Part shown: one piece after another, positions 1 through 10,807 of the stretch
How positions within the stretch are numbered: position 1 is the first letter of the stretch
How the letters are laid out: the number at the start of each line of letters is the position of its first letter
The notes under the pieces: generated by a model
What the model saw: the letters and a program-made list of their open reading frames with translations, nothing else
What the model was told of the DNA's origin: nothing
Databases searched by the model: none
Made by a program: the position numbers and the translations under genes
DNA from: Stereum hirsutum FP-91666 SS1
Lineage: Eukaryota; Basidiomycota; Agaricomycetes; Russulales; Stereaceae
Length of the DNA: 64,000 nt
Direction: 5' to 3'
Assembly (NCBI RefSeq): GCF_000264905.1
Contig: NW_006763138.1
Location: forward strand, 806,224 to 870,223

Positions 1-197
1 CCGGGAATGTAATGGATGCTAATCAAGCGGGGAAAGACGCGGGCGCCAGACCCTGCGGCAGCCAGGACGTCAGTATTGCCGTCGATGTACCTAAAAATGA
101 GACGTTCTGCTGTTCTGAACGTCTCCAGGAGTTGAGACGAGGCCACACTTTCCATGGCCAAAACGGAGATGGGTCTAGTAAACATCTAATGACTGGA
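1..197. other. Left edge, no gene called
   Basis: On the minus strand this is the sequence just downstream of the F-box pseudogene. It could hold the decayed C-terminal end of that gene, but stops interrupt every frame I tried to follow. No other feature is visible. Confidence 0.4.
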
Positions 198-1601
198 CTA
201 GTGAAGGTCCTGAAGGCGGTCGAAGGGAAGGAATGATAAAATCACATTGAGTGATTGGGTGAGCTTTTCAAGCGTTGTCTCGAAAGCAGGTAGCACGAAA
301 AGGTTCCGGGAGAACCGGACGAACTCGGGATCGAGGAGGTGGATAGCCAGCAAAACTCGTGGACCGGGGATCTCTGTGTCGTTGCCGTGCAGGTCCCCAG
401 TGTGGTCCCAGCATTTAACCTGGACATCGAGATCGGGGCCGGGAAAGAACATGACTTCACAGCTCTCAAAATGCGGGAGTGGGAGAGCAGGCCGCATCGA
501 AACTGGCATGTTCTCTGACAGTCTGCCTCGAATATCGTCGTTGCTAATGACAATGTTGTGACTCACAGTCATATTTGGGTGGGGTGCGAGGTGTCTGGTC
601 AAGGTGGTGATGTCGATGAGGTTTCCAGGTGTCTCCAAAGACCGGAGTCGCGGGAGGTGGATACACGAATGATCCTGGTCGAGTTTGGACGGCGAGAAAA
701 TAGGTGGAAGACCCTGGTGACTTGGTAAAGTACGAACAGAAACCGATTGCTAGGATCTCAAGCTGCTGCATACTCCGTAAGGCGTCTAGTACATCTCGTA
801 ACGGGATTTTGGAATAGATTTTCACTCCGTTCGGTGGGTTGAACGACAGTGTCAAGCTGACAAGATTAAGAAGAATAGGAGAGGGCCACAAGTGTTCGGT
901 ATCCAAAGGACAAAGTTCCATCGTCAGATGCCGTAGGGAGGGAGCATATCGTCCAAGGAAGTCAGGGAGGAGCGTGTAAACATGAGTTTGGTAGAGATCG
1001 CGGGACTCGATGTAATGCCCGGAGCTTGATATCGAGCCGGTTGAACCAACAAGTCGCAAATCCGCATTGCCCAGGACCACTTGGCTGCTTAGTACGGAAT
1101 AGCTTAGGCAGCATTTCGTTGAGATTTTCCTTTTCACTCAGCGCCAGCGCTTCGCAAGTCCTATATGGATGATGATTATCGGTGTATGAGGGCCGACCTC
1201 CATGCACAATGGTGAGAGGTGCATCTTTCGAGCGAGAAAGCATCTCATGCATCCGACGCGTATTTCCCAGCCACAAAGTTGACCACACCGAAGAAGATTC
1301 CAAGGCGACTTCGTGCCACCGCCGACAAACCTGAGAGGCGGTGATGAGATGCTGCGTCCCGACCGAGATATCGAGTGGTATATCTTGGGAAAAGCGGTCG
1401 CATCGAGGCCCAAGTACGGGTAGGAGGTTGCGAAAAATACGGGCTGGAATTTTCGGCGGGGAGTCGATTGATAGAAAGAAAAGCGTTTCGGCGCGCACTG
1501 ATGTCGTGGATGTACGCTCGAGCCATCGCGATCTCATCATCGCAAGCGCGTATTGCAAGCAAGGCATCTCTGTCGGAGGATTCCAGTACTTCTGTCAACA
1601 T
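198..1601 (-). pseudogene. F-box/leucine-rich-repeat-type protein, frameshifted
   Basis: Reads from the TTG/ATG region at 1601 downward as a mushroom-type F-box protein. An N-terminal helix with ARRNAFLSINRLPAE leads into the F-box core (IFRNLLP, then ASQVCRRWHEVALESSSVW), followed by a leucine-rich region (SLRHLTMELCPLDTEHLW, HLPRLRSLETPGNL). The protein is spread over three reading frames and needs three switches: one exactly at an A-run (minus strand) at about 1450-1453, where one base too many breaks the F-box, one near 1080-1100 and one near 725-745. Family-like sequence runs straight across each break, so introns do not explain them. F-box proteins of this kind are adaptors of SCF ubiquitin ligases and are hugely expanded in Agaricomycetes, with many dead copies. 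Three sequencing errors are a less likely alternative. The C-terminus is ill defined. Confidence 0.75.
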
Positions 1602-2399
1602 ATACTGTCGCAGATTCTTCCATATTTCTCGCCTGTAGTAAAAATAGGAGAGAAATAAGGATTGCGTCCCTTCGTGATGCTAACATCCTCACCTAGAGGC
1701 GCTTGAGTCGACGGCATCGGTGGATATTTCTCTGTGCGCAGATGATCCAAAAACGATATGTGCCTGGTTGCAACGACTTGAAAACTCGCTGAAGATACGA
1801 ATGGCAGTAACTGGACGATGCCTAGCACTGACGCCGAAAAGGCCCTTGTGTCGCTCAAGCTAAGTTCGGAGCGAAAGGGATGCTGGATGTGGTGGTTGTG
1901 GAAGTACAATTATCGTGTCAGCAGAGAACTGCGGCAGGAAGTGTTGAGGTTGCAGGGTCTGCGTGGTACTCAGAGGACGTGGTCAAGACTTGCAAGCGCG
2001 GACCCTTGTTCGGCACCATAACTGGCGGAGTTCGGAGTATCCCGCGGCCGGTTTAGGCCAGAGTTTGTGTCACACGAATATTCGGCGGGCCTCCTCAGGA
2101 CCAACGGTCATCTTCTGCAAAGTCATCCCGCCTTCGCCTATACTCTGCTGTTTACGGCCGAGCTCGGCCACTGTGGAAAGATAAGATGCTGACAGCGTCA
2201 AGATGAGCCACACGGCCGACTTTTCCATTTGCCCTTACTTATGATGACTGGGACTGGAGACGCTTCATGACGTCAGACCATATCTTGATACATATAGACT
2301 CTCAAGTCCGGCGTCCATGTTGATTTCACCTAATTTCAGCACTTTGCTCCATAGCCTTTGTCTGCCTGCGCTTTGTGTCTGAGACTTGGAAGATAGAAA
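1602..2399. other. Intergenic, promoter side of phosphate carrier
   Basis: Only short, overlapping, unrelated open frames occur. I see no protein family, tRNA or repeat. The right end must hold the promoter of the carrier gene that starts at 2400; no clear TATA box was identified. Confidence 0.4.
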
Positions 2400-4013
2400 A
2401 TGCCTATAGCAGAGAAACAGCTAGGTGGTGGCCTCAAGATTCCACAGTTTAGCGTGAGCGATTATAGTTCGTTCTTCCTCGCAGGTGCGTTTTCTTTCGG
2501 GTCAGGGGAATTGGGCGTGATGTTGACCGGGCATACGACCACCAGGAGCACTATGTTGCACGTATGTATCCAGCTTTATAGACACTATAAACATATTGAC
2601 GGTTCTACCTTAAAGTCTTACGCATGGAGGAATGACCCGTAAGCATCACCTTTGTTCCTTTGCCTCATTGTCACGCCTTCCTCATAAAAGCTCCAACACA
2701 TGTGTTTGTCCAGCCATTGACGTGATCAAAACGCGCATACAAGTCGACCCTGCACTCAAGGGACATTCCCTCCTCTCTGGCGGACGTAGGATTGTCTCGA
2801 CTGAAGGACCCTCTGCTCTCCTGACGGGTTTCGGGTGAGTATCTCGATCATAATCTCGAGGTTTATCGCTGATAATGTGAATTCTTCTCCAGACCCACAG
2901 CTGTGGGATACCTTGTACAAGGAGGCGCCAAGTTTGCTGGGTACGAGTTTTGGAAGAAGAAAGCGGTGGAGTTGGCGGGAGATCAGGAGACGGCAGTCAA
3001 ATATAGAACAGCCATTTATTTGGGCTCAGCAAGCGTGGCGGAGTGAGTCCTTCGTGTTCTCTTCGGTCATGTGCGTATAGTTCCGAGCGCCATTAATGCA
3101 ATCCTTGATTTGGGTAGGTTCTTTGCGGACATCTTGCTTACTCCGCTCGAGGCAACGAGAATACGACTTGTTTCAGAAAGGGGCTACGCCTCCGGTTTGA
3201 CAACAGGCTTTGCCCGCCTGGTTAGGGAAGGCGGCGTGCGCGAGCTTTATGCGGGGTTTATTCCCATCTTGTTCAAGTACGTTAAAGGCTCTTTCTACCT
3301 CATTTTTTGTAAGGAAAGACGCTTACTCTTTCCCAGGCAGATACCTTACGCTATCGGTCAATTTACTGTGAACGAATTATGCCATGAAGTCGCATTTCGC
3401 TCGATGTCAGAAGAGACAAAACGAAACCTCGGTCCCGGATCTAATTTCTCGATCTCACTCGGGAGTGGTATCATCGCAGGATTCGCCGCTGCTATACTCA
3501 GTCAAGTAAGCCTGCCGACTTGCGCTCCTTTTCAGCATGCACTGATCTCGCAAACCACCGTGTCGCACGGCTACAGCCCGCGGATACCTTACTGAGTCAA
3601 GTTCGTCCATTCCTGCTCTCCTTTTGTCCTTTTGGATGGCAAGTGCATAAGCTAACCTATGCAACCTACGTATACACTCAGATCAACAAGGGACATGGGC
3701 CTAAAGGCGGCATGATGTTCCGACTTGGTGCGCTTGCGAAGGAAGCGGGTTTCCGTGGGCTGTTCGCTGGCCTTGGACCGAGGATGGTTATGACAGGTGC
3801 GTCCTGGTGCTGTGTATCATGTACTACGACCAATGTTCACCTCTTCCCCTTTCAGCTGGACTCGTGTCTGGTCAATTCTTGATCTATGGGGTCATCAAGG
3901 ATGGTCAGTACAGGCAACACTCCCTTTCTGTAAATATTCTCGCTGACGGCTTGCTTGTAGCTCTGGGTGCACCTCCTGGGATAGAGATCCATAAGGAGGC
4001 TCAGGTAGACTAG
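2400..4013 (+). CDS. mir1: Mitochondrial phosphate carrier (Mir1/SLC25A3 type)
   Basis: A 320-aa inner-membrane carrier that imports phosphate into the mitochondrial matrix for ATP synthesis. Eleven exons: 2400-2484, 2546-2561, 2616-2638, 2714-2834, 2893-3042, 3118-3276, 3337-3505, 3577-3600, 3682-3796, 3856-3903, 3961-4013. The spliced protein has the three repeats of the SLC25 family, each with its carrier signature: PIDVIKTRIQ, PLEATRIR and PADTLLSQ. The flanking sequence is typical of Mir1 (GALCCTLTHGGMTP, LTGFGPTAVGYLVQGG, MTAGLVSGQFLIYG). Length matches the family. The start is the first ATG, giving a short N-terminus before DYSSFFLAGA. The gene is unusually fragmented: exons 2, 3 and 8 are only 16, 23 and 24 nt, but each fits phase and sequence exactly. 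Intron 8 begins GTTCGT, otherwise donors are ordinary. Confidence 0.95.
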
Positions 4014-4277
4014 AGATCTGAGTCTCCTTGGTTTGGCTGTCTCGGCACAGCTGTTTGATGCACTCTCACGAGGACACTGCCGTCCCGTGTCTAGGTACTG
4101 TAGTGACAAGGGCAGTGCAATCTTGTTCTCTTAGCTTTTCTGTGTTGTTGTACTGTACACCATTAGACTAAGTATGCTGGATAGATATGTAATCGCTGGC
4201 TCATCATGTTTATCCGGGGCCACATCTCGCCACACCCAATCGTACCTTGGCAGGGTCCAAGATCCCCATCTCGGGAG

Positions 4278-4319
4278 GGATAAGATAAGCGGATGGGGGA
4301 GATGATGTTTATCAGATAA
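4278..4319. promoter_or_regulatory. GATA-factor site cluster upstream of heme oxygenase
   Basis: Two overlapping GATAAG sites in tandem at 4279-4289 are followed by ATCAGATAA at 4311-4319, about 200 bp before the heme oxygenase ATG. ATCWGATAA is the known consensus of fungal iron-responsive GATA repressors (the Urbs1/SreA type). Simple GATA sites also serve nitrogen and light regulators. Iron control is an inference from motif and gene function. Confidence 0.55.
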
Positions 4320-4418
4320 GATGGGGCCCGCGGGACTTCCCCGTTGGGGTTCTTTTGGCCAGACTGTGTTGAGCGTGCTCGCCATCTCACGACAGCGTTC
4401 CGACTAAGCTGGCCTTAG

Positions 4419-4427
4419 ATATATAAT
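4419..4427 (+). promoter_or_regulatory. Probable TATA box of heme oxygenase gene
   Basis: An ATATATAA stretch lies about 95-100 bp before the ATG at 4522, followed by an A/C-rich leader. Position and sequence fit a TATA element. Confidence 0.5.
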
Positions 4428-4521
4428 AACCAACAAACTTGAGATTCTGTTCTTTTGTCCCCCGACCCCATCCGATTTCCAGTCAACCCTTCCCTTCATT
4501 GCGCCTCCTAGAACATCCACC

Positions 4522-5816
4522 ATGTCCACCCCTGCAAACCTTGACCGCCCTATTGCGGATCTTCTCCGTGAAGGCACCGTCAGTGCTCACAAGAACGTCG
4601 AGACGTCCAAGGGTGCCCTCGCTCTCACCCATGGCGAGCTCGACAGAGAGGAATATGTTCGTTTCCTCATCATGCTTTACAACGTTTACGAGTACGTGAT
4701 GGCTGTTTCTACTATCTTTTTTCGCGCTGCGGTTGACGTGCAGTCTTTCATTCGTCTCTTGCTCCGTGCCGGTCTTTGGGATCTCCAGTACGTTAGAGAC
4801 AGCGCTGGAGAAGCATGCCTCCAACCCTGTCCTTGGTCCTACGTACAACCCACCACTTCTTGCACGGTCACCCGCCTTGCTCTCGGATATCTCTCACATT
4901 CTCGGCCACCCGCTCTCTACCATCTACTCCCATCCTCTGGTGGCCTCCCTCGCTATCTCGCCATCATCATCATCCTCTTCACGACCTCCACCGAACCCGA
5001 AGGATATCCCAACCGGTCTAGAGGAGTACGTGTCCCGCCTCTCTACTCTCGCCGTCTCGCCCGACCCTGCGCCTCTCCTTGCACACGCCTACGTACGCTA
5101 CCTCGGTGACTTGTCGGGTGGACAGCAGATTAAGCTTAGAGTTAAGAAAGCTTACGGCTTGGAAGAGGACGATGGGCAGGGCATCAGCTTTTATGAGTTC
5201 GGAAAGTTGGGTGGCGAGACTGGACCTGCCACCATGGGAGACATGAAGAAGATCAAGGAATGGTACAGGGAGGGTATGAACGCTGGCGTGGGCGATGACA
5301 AGGACCTGAAACGTATGTCCAACTGCTTACGCGTCCCCTCCACCCTTCCCGGTCCCCCTCCTGCACCGTTCCCATGAGAAGCGCGTGGGTATAGATAGAT
5401 ACGATGATGCTAATCATGGCGTGCTTCCATCACCTGCAGTAACCATCGTTGCCGAAGCCAACAAAGCGTTCGAACTCAATACAGGCCTCTTCGCATCATT
5501 GCGAGCCCCTTCCAGCCCTCCCTCCAAGTCCTCCACTCCTCCGCCCTCGGAAGAGACGTTCCTCGGCGACCCTACATCCCCTACGACCGAGAAGTCACAC
5601 TTCGAGAAGGCACGTGAGGAGTCGATCCAGCTCTTGCAGACCAACCCGCAAGTAGGCCTGAAGGAGCCGACGTTCACCATGGCTGGCGTGCTTTCGTTCT
5701 TGGTTGCATTGGGGATCGCCCATCTAGCGTTGACTATCGGCGGGTTTACGGGTGCGCGTGGTTGGGAGAAGTTGGAGGCCGTGGAGGAGTGGGTTGCGGG
5801 TCTTTTCGGGCAATGA
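4522..5816 (+). CDS. hmx1: Heme oxygenase, C-terminal membrane anchor
   Basis: A 356-aa enzyme that opens heme to biliverdin, CO and Fe2+, recycling heme iron at the ER/outer nuclear membrane. Three exons: 4522-4691, 4789-5312, 5440-5816. Helix 1 has the proximal heme-ligand histidine in VSAHKNVE (His23). The family signature helix reads YVRYLGDLSGGQ, and the distal part ends IVAEANKAFELNTGLF. A Ser/Pro-rich linker (SSSSSRPPPNP) is inserted mid-domain. A C-terminal extension ends in a hydrophobic helix (about residues 311-332, MAGVLSFLVALGIAHLAL), the tail anchor found in eukaryotic heme oxygenases including yeast Hmx1. The start has a good context (CACCATGTCC). It follows the phosphate carrier on the same strand but has its own promoter with GATA sites. 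The symbol is by homology to yeast. Confidence 0.93.
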
Positions 5817-6260
5817 TTTGGAGGCTCATGGCGTTAGACATCTCTCTACGGTGCCTGCTTCCCGCTACAGTCGACGAGTGAGGCCTGCAGTGTGTGCCGT
5901 GCTCACACGAAGACGTACGCGTACACGTCGTTAGTGCTGGGCTGATGACTCTGTTAGCTAGACGGGTAGCCACCCGTGCTTACCTATACTTGGTCCTTTC
6001 CCTATTCTACGTAGCTGTAATTTCTCTCCACGGCGATCTCTACACCCTACGTTGTATCTATACCGTTGCTGACTTAGTATCGTTTGAGGGCGTTGTGCGT
6101 TTAATCATGACTTGGATGGTTTCATAAAGTCTTCCTTAGACTGTCCACTGTTTATAACAGTGTACCTTCGTCGACTGGTTAGCTACGGGGCCGCAAAGAC
6201 GTGAGAATGACAAACGTGCTGTTTGATATCTGTGGCGTATGATCCTATTCGGGTGTTAGA
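5817..6260. other. 3' region of heme oxygenase, nothing else seen
   Basis: Untranslated and intergenic sequence between two converging genes. Only short open frames with no family resemblance. Confidence 0.4.
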
Positions 6261-6300
6261 TCAGTGGCTACGGGCGAATAGTCGGATGAGTAGCCACTGA
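6261..6300. repeat. Perfect 11-bp inverted repeat (hairpin)
   Basis: TCAGTGGCTAC at 6261-6271 is the exact reverse complement of GTAGCCACTGA at 6290-6300, with an 18-base loop. It lies in the intergenic region between converging genes (heme oxygenase and the TmpL-like gene). It could be a small transposon footprint, a 3' mRNA structure or a protein-binding palindrome. Confidence 0.8.
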
Positions 6301-6405
6301 GGAAATTCATGGCCTGAAGGAGAAAGAAGTGGCGAAATCTTGCAGTCATCATGTTCCAGTTACTCGAAGTGATCATAATTTTGTGAAGCTACATACGAGC
6401 AGCAT

Positions 6406-6524
6406 TAGACCGTATCTGCAACCGTTTAAACCGACTTTAAAACGGTGATCGGACCAATCGTCGCGTCCCATTGGGCTTTAGCGAGGTTAAGCGAGGTCAA
6501 AAATTCACTCGCAGATACGGTCTA
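6406..6524. mobile_element. Possible MITE: inverted repeats with TA flanks
   Basis: TAGACCGTATCTGC at 6406-6419 is exactly inverted at 6511-6524. Read as TA target duplications plus 12-bp terminal repeats (GACCGTATCTGC), this is a 115-bp non-coding element, the size and form of a Tc1/mariner-type miniature element. No transposase is present. A copy-number search in the genome would decide. Confidence 0.5.
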
Positions 6525-6727
6525 TTGTCGTAAGGTAAAAAGAACAGAGGAAAATATTACACGTTACAGTATACAATACAATGTTTCAATTACTTCACGC
6601 CCCTTATTTTCGCAACAAAGCCACAACATTGTCGAACGCAAGATTACGGCTCACCGAAGCCAGAAGAAAGAGGGAGAAGAGAGAGGGCGGGGAGACAAAA
6701 AGAGAAAGGATTTATCGTCGAAGAGCT

Positions 6728-9700
6728 CTACGAGTCCCAAATGGCTCCAAAGGCTGGAATACCCCTGCTCATCATCCCATAAACGACCTTCTCCGTCAGT
6801 TTCTTGTTCGAGATTACACAGACCGCCTCTGCGTTGAACTCTCTCACTAGACGGTACGTCAATTTCACCATGTCCGGTTTGCCGTGCACGCGAGTGTCTG
6901 TCAACAGAAATCCACTAGGAATTAAGTATAGAGTACGTCGTCATTAAAGTCGACTTGGGGACTGACCGTAAATGACAGCGTTCGGAGACGCGTCCAAGAT
7001 CGAATCAACGAACGAATCCCCAAACGTCTTCCGAACATTAGGCGAAGTCCAAAGCAGTCTGATCGGCACGCGCTGCTCGAGTATGCATGGCGCACATGGT
7101 CCAATGCCACTACCCGTCGCCACGAAGACCACACGACGGAAGAGTGGAACGATGCGGAGGACACCACACGTAGGGACGCCGCGGACCCAAAGTTGCTTCT
7201 GCGGGGAGGCAATTGTGTCGCTGGTCCAATCACCCGCTTTAGAAACGACGAGGGAGTAGCCTTTCTTTCCGGGCTCGGGGACTGTGGCGAAGGAGTGCCA
7301 CTCCAGGAGAGGGCTTTTTGAGATTCGGGTGAAGCTGCCTGGGACGGGTGTGACTACAGCGCCAGTAACACAGCATTATTAGCACAGCAATTTGGCGAGG
7401 ACAATAGCAAGGTGGTCTTGACTTACCATAGTCGAAGTGAAGCCGGACAGCATGGCCAGACATAACTTCTGCACGGACAGGTACTTTGCGGAGTCTGAGC
7501 CAAGGAAGGATGATAGAGAAAGAGATGACCAAGATAAGCCAGAAAGGTGGAGCATGCGAAAGAGCGTTTCCGAGTGTTTGACCCGGCAGTCTATAGTCGT
7601 TTGTGAGGAGGATAACCTGGAAGAAAGTTCAGCTTTCTTGGTGAGGGAAGTACCGAGCCGAGGAAAGGAAACATACCTGACACCAAACGAAGGCCGTAGC
7701 CGTCCAACCCAAGAAACGATGTGACATTTCGAAACGATCATGGTAAAGGGATCGGAATCGTGGGTAAGCGAGGGTAACGATCCCAAGAAGTAATAACAAT
7801 ATCCAATAAGTGATAATGACGGTGGCGACGGAAGTCTGGAAAGTTGGGGTCAGATGTGACACTCGCTTCATAAAATGGCTCGAGTACTCTTACTGGACCA
7901 CCAGTCAATAGTTCTTTCGTAGCTTGATAGGTGAATAGGACCAGCCACATCACCCCGGAGATGGCACAGCCAGAGTGTACTATGAGATTGTCAGCGAACA
8001 GAAGGACGAACAAGAGCCAGTCAGGTGTGGCTCACATCCACCAATATGGTATACACGCGCACAGACCCTTCGAATCGACAATGGCCACCTAAATGTTTCG
8101 TGCTTAGCAACTGTAATCCTGATCGCATGAGCGAATAATACTTACGACGTAGGGACAGCACAGAAAGTCGTGAAGAAAGCATTGATCACATAATCTTGAC
8201 GCATCAAAATCGCGCAAAAGAGGTTGGCCACGACGATAAGCCCCAGCTTCTGCGCGTTTGCTTGACCAGCAACGGCAGTCGCTATAAATATTGCGGCGTT
8301 CGCGACGAAGACGACCCCAAATAGGCGGCGATAAAGTGTGAAGACGCGATGGCGAAGGTTTCTGACGGCCGGGCCCTGTGTCTTGTCGGGAAGCTCCTCG
8401 TCCTCGTACCCATCCCATGCATTGCCCTTCTCGGTGACCGACGGCGAGGCAGTAATCGAGGAAGAGCCTTCGTTCGACTGCTGAGACGTGTAGTTCATCG
8501 ATTCCAGGGCAGAAAGGCTCTGAATGACTATGTCAACGTTCGTCTCCTTCATAGGCGAATATCCTTGATAAGTCGGAGGTGGCACGACGATACTTTGGGA
8601 GAGGTTGGGGAGGACAGCGGAGGAAACTGTAGAAATGACTTTGTCCGTGACAGAGACGACGGTCTTGGGTGGAACGTTCTCCTTTTCGTCGAGGACCATG
8701 GTGGCTTCAGAGGCAAGTTTATTCAAGGCCAGCTGGCGAAGAGCTCGCTTGTCGGTTTTGCCATTACTATGCCAAACGCAGGTTGAGGTCAATGAAGCAT
8801 GTCAGACCAGAGACCATACGGACGTACCTAGTGTACGGGAAGTCCTCCAGTAACATCCATCGGGTAGGAACGGCATAGTATGGTTGAACTTTGTTCGTCG
8901 CGGTAATCACCGCAGTCAAATCGACAGTAGCAGGTGCCACAAAGCCCCATAGTTCTGAGCCTATCAGCAGGGCAGTGGCGAGTCTGACGCTTGTGGTCGT
9001 CTGATGGAGAATCATTAGCTCCACGAACTTGGCACTCGTGGTCAACATTGACTTGCCTGAATGGCCGAGGCCACGCCGTCTAATTCAACTCGGAAGCCCT
9101 GTAAAGAACGTACGTTAGGAAGCACCGAGTAACTTAAAACCAACAAGCTGGCGCACCTTGATCTTGACTTGATCGTCGATCCGGCCCAATGGCTCTAAAG
9201 TTCCGTTCTCCAACCACCGGCCCAAGTCTCCAGTGTTAAACATGAAACTCCTGTGTGGCGGTGAGAATTTGTGATGGACTTCAGCATGAGAAGTTCACTT
9301 ACCCATCGACCATAAATGGGTCCATCACATATCGTTCAGCGGTCTTCTCTGGAAGGTTGAGGTACCCGCGAGTGATTCCCGCCCCACCTGCCCACATAAT
9401 ACCGACCTCGCCAATAGGAAGAGGGTTCATGTTCTCATCGAGCACGTAGACGTTGTTATTGGGTGTCGGCCTTCCAATGCTGAGAGGTGTTCCCTTCACG
9501 TGGGGGTGAACAGTGTTGACGATTGTGATCTGTGGCGAAAGCCATGTTAGCCACATTGATGCTGTCTAGAAAAGGTGGAAACAACTTGCTTCCGTTGGGC
9601 CACATGAATTGTAGAATGTGCCACGCTCAGCCCATCGATCAGCAAGAGCTAGAGAAAGCTCATTAGAAGACTATTGATGTATTATTGTCTTATATGATGC

Positions 9701-10807
9701 CCACCTTGAGGACAAGCCTCTCCAGCTGTGGCCACTACACGAATATCAGGATAATCGGCCGGATCATGGGGGGCTATCGAGTATTCATGAGTAAGCGCAG
9801 AACTCCCATTCAAGTTGACACGTACTCATCATACTAGGAGTAGCGATTACAATGTCCACGGTCTTCATCACTGCCCGCCATTCCTTCGACGATTTACCGC
9901 GAATAAATAGCGTGCATCCATTGCACATGGATCCCAGGATTTCCTATAAGTGAATGGTGTGAATCTCCATGAGATTAACGGTGAGATCACAGATAGACTT
10001 TTACCCAGGCAGCCATGTCAAAGGCTATATTTAAGAGCTGTGATACACGACGACCGGGCGCCATTCCCACGTTGCCGGGTTCTAACAGGACCACTGCAAA
10101 GCCATCAGATGCGGGTGAAAGGGGCGGGAGACGAGATGACGCACAGTTTGTGACGTTAGAGTGCTTCACCTCGACTCCTTTGGCCACGCCAGTCGTTCCT
10201 GCAGGTGCAGAAATTAATACATAAATAGAAAGGTAGAGGACACGATCATACCGGAGGTGTAGATGATGTAAATGGAGTCATTGGGGCTTGAGAGGTCTAA
10301 TGGTTTCGCACAATCATCTTTATCTGGGTTCAGAGTGGATTTGTCCAGGACAAGCATCCTGCTGGATGCAGGGACGCGATGGCTGAACTCATCCAAGGCC
10401 AGGACGACAGAGCAGTCCGCATCGCGAAGGACGTGTTCGAGCGTAGACTGCGTGACAATACTGCCGTCAAGAGGAACATACGCTCCACCTGCCTTGAGCA
10501 CGGCTAGGATGCCGACGACAAACAGGATACCGCGTTGCATAAGTAGACAGACGCGCGACCCAGGCGAGATACCCATGAGACGAAGGCGAGTGGCGAGATT
10601 GTTTGCGCAAGCATCGAGCTCCGAGTATGAGATTGAGACACCAAGGTGCTCGATGGCGATCGCGTCGGGCTGCGTAAGGGCTTGATATTCGAAGGCGTGG
10701 TGTACGCAACCAAAGGCGGGAGTTTGTCGCTCGCCGAAGCCCCACTGGACAAAGAGCTGCTGGTTGAGAGGGGAGAGGTGGCTGATAGACTGCAGCGGAT
10801 AGGGCAT
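6728..10807 (-). CDS. tmpL: TmpL-like adenylation domain / membrane flavo-reductase fusion
   Basis: 1065 aa from 16 exons: 10252-10807, 10005-10198, 9826-9943, 9705-9773, 9590-9648, 9303-9529, 9157-9250, 9057-9098, 8828-9000, 8146-8766, 8036-8088, 7894-7979, 7677-7835, 7427-7616, 6967-7353, 6728-6897. Residues 1-520 are an adenylate-forming domain with its core motifs ([65 protein letters not shown]). No GGDSL carrier motif follows, so it is not an NRPS module. After a Ser/Thr-rich linker come about six membrane helices (about 655-860) with histidines in YHIGGLHSG and MSHRFLGW, then a ferric-reductase-like NAD-binding region ([11 protein letters not shown]). This is the architecture of TmpL of Alternaria/Aspergillus, a protein needed for redox homeostasis, and of the related TmpA. 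The substrate is unknown. Introns 5 and 8 are GC-AG. The symbol is by architecture. Confidence 0.88.

Noticed and set aside
6728..10807. NRPS or secondary-metabolite cluster
   Set aside because: The adenylation domain has no carrier, condensation or thioesterase partner and is fused to a membrane reductase; neighbours are housekeeping genes.
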